Below are positions 59,143-64,000 of a stretch of 64,000 bases of DNA, piece after piece. The notes beneath the pieces were generated by a model. That model did not search any database, was not told where the DNA came from, and saw only the letters and a program-made list of their open reading frames with translations. The DNA is from Ephemerocybe angulata (Eukaryota; Basidiomycota; Agaricomycetes; Agaricales; Psathyrellaceae). Location of the stretch: contig JAACJK010000003.1 in the NCBI GenBank assembly GCA_013368325.1, positions 558,001-622,000 on the forward strand, in the 5' to 3' direction. Position 1 is the first letter of the stretch. Every line of letters starts with the position of its first letter. The position numbers and the translations under genes are program-made.

Positions 59143-59540
59143 TTAGAAACTAATCATTGGAATAGAGTGAAAGGAGGTGAGGGGTTTTGTGCGAGGGGTG
59201 TGAGAGATGGTTTAATTGGGCCTGTCTCAATGTTGGTGCCGAGTGGTTGCAGTCCCTTTCATCCCCGATCGTGAGCCCCTCCAGCGAGAGTGCGGCTTTC
59301 AAGGCTTGTCGGTATTTTTATTTATGCGGGATGGGGTCTGGGCGAGAAAGCAAATTGTTCAACCGATTGTACGAAAGCTCACCGCTCAGGGACGGGGGCG
59401 CCGGTGTCTTGGTATGTGCAGGAACGTGAGGAGAGGTGGGGAGTCTCTAAAGTGAACCTTGATGGCATCACTCGCGATCAGTGGCTGGACATTTCGGGCA
59501 CACCAACTTTCTCTCTCTCCCCTCATTGTCTCAACGGATT
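59143..59540. other. Spacer before the HNH gene
   Basis: Overlapping short frames on the plus strand (59187-59455) read without motifs. The region probably holds the promoter and leader of the next gene. Confidence 0.4.
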
Positions 59541-60974
59541 ATGGCATTTGCAAGATCCACAACCTCACTGCCCACGGTCCCAAACCCACCTCCCCCTACT
59601 GAAATACGGGTCCACGCATTGTTCCCTCTCACTCTGAACCCTGATTTTGACATAAATCTCGACTCTTCCAACTGGCACTGGGTTCATTGTCTTACCCTTC
59701 CAACAGAGACCTTCATTGCACTCCCGCTCTCACGAAAACCTTATAAATGGATCCGCTATGCCATCGGAGCTGTTACTGGAACACAGGGTCATCTTTCAGT
59801 CCATCCTGACTCATTCAGCATTGTGGATTATAACGCCAGAAATGCTGACCTACCAGCTGAGACCCTCAATCTCTACTATCATATCACAAATGAGGAGAAG
59901 CGAAGGATGTTCCCGATTGGCCCTCAAAATCGGCGCACAAGAATTACTTCAAGTCCTGATCCTTCTCTCAGGACTTATTTCTATAGGGCTGTTGCAGAAC
60001 GGGATGGTCGTGTATGTGCTCTGACAGGCTGGTATGAAGGTGTCTGTAATGCTGTGCATCTTGTGACCCAGAGCAAGGGTGATGTGGTATGGAACTCGCA
60101 CCCATTCTCAATCCATACCCACTTACCACAATAACAGTACATTGAAATGCTTACTCGGCACCGCAGTAGAGATCCAGCTGGAGGTGATGTTATAACCGAC
60201 ATTGATGATGTGCGGAATGGTCTTTTCTTGAATGTGCTCACTCACAAAGAGTTGGGCTGGGGTGGTTGTGCATTCTTAATGGTATGTGGCAGGTGCCTTT
60301 TATATAACTAGTCAGAGCCTAATCGTGCTGATGAGCAGACACCTAACTTTGCTATGGACACGGACGATGTTGACCCTGCCGCGCGACCTACGGAGACAAG
60401 ATTCACGGTACATGCCTTCGAGCTCGACACTAGCCTAAAACATATATTCAATACTTTCGGGGTCCGTGCCTTGGGTTCCTCACTCCAGACTTCCAGCATT
60501 AGCTGGCCTCCAGACATACTCTTCGACATCTGCTATGCTGATGCTGTCATATCCGCATTTGGCGCTCCAGGATTGGAACAGGCGCTCGCTCGGACGACTT
60601 GGCAGGACATACCTCCTCCTGTGACCCTAGATCACAGAAGCATTGGTCATAAACAGTTGGAGGATTGTTACGAACATTTTCTTGCCCGCAGAAATCAGAT
60701 CGATCTCCTGCGTCTGCCATATATCTTAATCCCGCCAGATGAACTGCAAGCTGCATTGAGAGATGTGGAAGAGGAGGTAGAGGCAGCGGAACAGGAGCTT
60801 GTGCAGCAGAAAGTCAATGATTGGTTGATGCAAGTTGAGGGTGAAGCGGAAGCATGGGACGACATTCAGCTCAGAGGGGGATGCGAGGAGCACGGCCGGG
60901 AGTTTGAGGGCTCTGAGGAAGGCAGTGGAGGACGAAGCGATCCCGAAGAAGTAGTGAACGACGAGGCGATCTAG
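59541..60974 (+). CDS. HNH-nuclease-domain protein
   Basis: The exons are 59541-60086, 60138-60281 and 60339-60974. All are in phase and give 441 residues. It starts MAFARSTTSLPTVPNPPPPT. The HNH region reads RDGRVCALTGWYEGVCNAVH, then LVTQSKGDV across intron 1. NGLFLNVLTHKELGWGGCAF follows, with the pattern C-x2-TG, H, N-G-L-x-L and H seen in the HNH_2 type of domain. An acidic, coiled C-terminus (DVEEEVEAAEQELVQQK) ends in a Gly/Glu-rich tail. Such single-domain HNH proteins are numerous in agaricomycetes and their cellular role is not established. The first His of the motif is VHLV, where many members have H-I-[IV]-P; activity cannot be judged from sequence. Confidence 0.8.
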
Positions 60975-61083
60975 AACCCCAGTTCCGCCTCTGCCTGCGA
61001 AATAAAAGAAATTGAGTGTTTATCGTGCTTCTACAAGTCATTCTCCACAGCAAAGAAAACATCATAGTACCCACTACGAAACC

Positions 61084-61508
61084 AGCCTTACAGACACCAA
61101 ATTCCAGCTGCAACCGAAGCTACTGAAGCCCAGAAGACTCCGGGCAGTTATATCCACCACCCCGAAAATGTCGCATGCGCGAATCGAAACGGGCTCGAGT
61201 CGTGCCCAGACACGCCCTCCTGCAGTCACCGGTACGTCAACAAAGGCCAGCATGCATCGCTAGGGAAAGCGAACCCACTGGTGCGTGCGAAACATTCTTG
61301 TTGACGAACCGGCGTACTCACCAATCTTCGTGTCGCACCAGATGTTCGACTCAACTTCCAACCACCCTCCCCACGCCGTCCACACCTCCGCAACGAGCCT
61401 CGCATACCGCCAGTACCCGACACAGACGTCCTGCACACCCGCCATGGGCAACGACGATGCAGTCTGCACGCGGGAATCGAGGAGAGGACAGAATGATTTG
61501 CGAGGCAC
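61084..61508 (-). CDS. Possible minus-strand gene fragment, unknown
   Basis: On the minus strand the frame reads GVQDVCVGYWRYARLVAEVW and WLEVESNIWCDTKIG. A good donor (GTGAGTACG) follows. A CTGCAG acceptor further on would continue GRVWARLEPVSIRACDIFGV. The splice signals are plausible but no family is recognised, and a longer frame on the plus strand competes. Treat as tentative. Confidence 0.2.
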
Positions 61509-61919
61509 CGAATAACGAGACCAAGGAAGGTTCAGAACGAATGAACGAACACCCGATCACCCACACCATAGTTCGTTACCTCATGACTGTGTACCGACCC
61601 ACCGTCGATACCAGAAGGTTATTGCGATGGAATGGACTCAGAAAGCCTCCAGAAACTATGGTGGTCGGTGATTTTGGTGCCGCCGCACTGATTCGCCCGA
61701 GACTTGTGGTGCTTGAGTATTCGAGCCAGAAGGGTATGTATTGGGCGTGTGTCACGGCTGGGATGGATGTGCGTTTTGGCGTTTGTGTGTGTTGCATGGT
61801 ATTTGGGCTGCATCCCAGGACGAGCTCTGTGCAGGAGGAGGGGGGGAGGGAAGGGAGGAGGGGGTATAGCAACGGTCGACCGACCGTCGGCTTGAGAGAC
61901 GGACTGGACATGTCATGAG

Positions 61920-63618
61920 GAAGATGGACGATAAAATGGACGTCCGTTCCTTGTCTGCAGGGTACTTCTGTACGTCATTTATGTTTAGTATGTATTAGAG
62001 CGTATAATGACACGATTTGGCGTACCTTTCTGGCGTTCTATCTTGAGTAAAGAGCATCCATTCATCCCAGATCGTCAATCCCCAGGAGAAAGTCGCCAAT
62101 GGTGCCCAGTATCATCTAGCTGCGTCGGTTGACACCAGATAGTTACCCTCAAGAGAGAAAACGATGAATCACACTCGAGCCCCAGAAGATTCTTGAGAAG
62201 AAGATTGAATTCCGAGAGCCTGCAACAACGTTCATCGTCGTTCCTGCAAGAGCCAGGCGCCAAGCTGCGCCGAAATTCGTGCGCGTTATCAGCGCTTACA
62301 TAACGCATCACCATGTACCGAGCCCCGTCCTCGACGTCCTGCTCCCCTCCTCTCTTGCTCTCTCCCTGGAGCGCCGACGCCATCCCCGCATGCCCTCTCC
62401 CACGCGATTCCAGCCAGGATCGCGCCCTTGCACCCAAGCCGCTGTAACCCAGGCGCGACGCGCGAAGCGCGGAATGCACGACTAGAAACCAGCCAATCGT
62501 CGTGACGATACAACTGGAAAGTCAGTGTTCTACAGCCGGTCGGTCGAGGCGCGAGATACTCACCTCTCGCTTCGGCACAGACGCACCTAGCAGCCGAACG
62601 CACAGTCTTCAATCCACCCAGCGTTGTTTCGGCACCGCGCCTGGCGAATTGAGGTTCCGAATGTGCAAGAAGAGGCGGAGATTGCGCATGCGAGCGTCGG
62701 GGCTCCACCGGCGCTGAGAAGTGAGTCTCGAAAATGAATGCAAGGCATGGCGAGCCGCTCACCAGATATAGTCAGATTCGACGACGCAAGAACCGAGAAC
62801 CAGGACACACAAGAGTCCGTTTCCGACACCATCAGGCCGACTCTCTTGCGTGCGATGAGGGCTAGGACTGATAGGAAGACTCTAGCGAAAGGTCAGTTTC
62901 CTCGTGCTCGGCTGCAAGGGGCATGTGCTCACTGTGCCTGAAAGTCTGCGTGCCGTGCTTGGGCGACGTGGATGGACAGCGACCATGACATGGTCGCTGT
63001 CGCTGTGCAGCTCGATGGTCAGCACGCAGAAATCGGAAGTGGGTTGACGCGCAAAGAACTCGGCGTCGAGTTCTGTGAGGACCAGGGGTGACGGACTTGA
63101 ACTGAGGTCTCTTGAGTCGAGCGGCTCACCTGTTACTCTGCTCAGAGGCGAGTGCAGCACGATTGGAGCAGGAGGAGTCGATAATGACGGGCGGTTACTG
63201 TTGATGGCGGGGGTTGGTGTCGGGGCTCAGCACGCAAACAGAGAACTCGGCGGCGAGGGCTGGTGGAGCTTTTGGGCGTATCACCGGAAGAGTCTAGAGT
63301 CTACTCGAAAAGATGCTTGAAGCTCAGCAAACCCTCATTCAGAAGCCAGTGGAAGACGGTCGAAGGCTTGCCCAAGTTTTAGACTCTTCGACCCTTTGAC
63401 GTCCGTACAAGTACTACACACATCTCAAGCATAGGCATTCCCATAATAACGCTTTTCTTTTCTCGTCTAGAATGCCTTTTCGAAAGTCACAAAAGTCGAC
63501 CCGAACTTCGATTGCCTGTGGTCGGCAGGCTGTCCATCTCCGAGTGCATGAGTTCGAGCAGGCTTACATCTCACTACCGCGTATGACCTCGACAATGGAA
63601 TATCTGCGAAGGCCCTGA
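61920..63618. other. Gene-poor right end
   Basis: No supported gene. Several GGTGAGC-like donors occur on the minus strand at about 62567, 62762, 62935 and 63131 at roughly regular spacing, and a minus-strand frame lies at 62882-63160. A small-exon gene on that strand is possible, but I could not assemble one. Confidence 0.35.
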
Positions 63619-64000
63619 TGGAAGGCACAAGGATGGAACGAGTCAATACCTCATTCAAGTCGTACCACCTCGCAAACCTGCAAGTATGTACTGTTTCAAC
63701 CTGCTTCTCTCCAACCCCACACTCATGTTACAGGTCCCGGTGGCAGAGCACGAATCTGCCAAAGATGAGAGGCCCGTCGAGGCGAAGAGAAGTGGAAGCG
63801 CCTATGATTGCTTTCCTCGCATGACCGTTGTCATTTGCTTGGGGCACGTTCACGGATCAAGGCTAGCTAAGGCCGTACTTCGCAGTCATCCATCGGAAGA
63901 TTCATGCGCATCGCGCAACGGATGCTACGGAGCACAACCTTGGCCCCTGAAACGCATGCGATCATGACGTCCCTCATAGTAAACAAATGATAGGGAGCCC
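63619..64000 (+). repeat. Dispersed repeat, copy 2, running off the window
   Basis: This matches 58716-59142 in the same orientation from TGGAAGGCACA to ATAGGGAGCCC at the window end. It lacks about 35 bp after GGAAGATTCAT that are present in copy 1. The two copies are 4.9 kb apart. Confidence 0.8.

Noticed and set aside
61175..61918. 247-codon plus-strand frame
   Set aside because: The composition is irregular, there is no motif, and a minus-strand frame with better splice signals overlaps it.
1..64000. CRISPR arrays, bacterial operons and viral capsid or polymerase genes
   Set aside because: No regularly spaced short repeats and no such families were seen; the window is ordinary nuclear fungal DNA.

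Overview
The window reads as the genome of a filamentous fungus, most likely a mushroom-forming basidiomycete (Agaricomycetes). Genes are interrupted by many introns of about 45-70 nt with GT..AG borders. The protein families point the same way: NACHT-ankyrin STAND receptors, TPR-CHAT proteins, the large NAD-type glutamate dehydrogenase, Zn(II)2Cys6 regulators and aryl-alcohol-type aldo-keto reductases. All exon joins below were made by eye from reading frame, splice signals and comparison between paralogues inside the window. No database was searched.

Layout. (1) 1-26 kb is an immune-receptor-like island: the ankyrin C-terminus of one NLR-like gene (1-1283, +), two complete NACHT-ankyrin paralogues (9655-13323 and 22193-25664, both -), a separate NACHT protein (19406-21757, -) and a broken TPR-CHAT protease gene (14449-16988, +). 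Between them sit a short-chain dehydrogenase (2172-4117), NAD-glutamate dehydrogenase (5036-9042) and an aldo-keto reductase (17096-18553). (2) 26.7-36.4 kb is mostly conserved: a fucosyltransferase-like membrane protein, a Bzz1-type F-BAR/C1/SH3 protein, a small secreted SH3b protein, and a carnitine acetyltransferase with both a mitochondrial presequence and a C-terminal SKL. (3) 36.4-41 kb has no convincing gene but holds two non-autonomous DNA transposons, each with clear terminal inverted repeats and 9-bp target duplications. (4) 41-48.6 kb is a tandem pair of Zn(II)2Cys6 transcription factors. (5) 50-54.3 kb has a glutathione S-transferase, decayed copies of it, a hAT-like MITE and a second aldo-keto reductase. 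(6) 54.5-64 kb has small secreted proteins, a TA-flanked MITE, the CCR4-NOT deadenylase Caf1, an HNH-nuclease-domain protein and two copies of an unidentified dispersed repeat.

How the genes fit together. The left third looks like a birth-and-death cluster of intracellular receptors. The two complete NACHT-ankyrin paralogues share a short beta-rich N-terminal segment and a 25-nt microexon that carries part of the Walker A loop. All three ankyrin genes share a C-terminal module after the repeats. A CHAT protease, a possible execution enzyme, lies inside the cluster but is a pseudogene. Two otherwise well-preserved core genes (GDH2 and BZZ1) each carry a one-base contraction in a homopolymer, which more likely reflects assembly error than loss of both genes.
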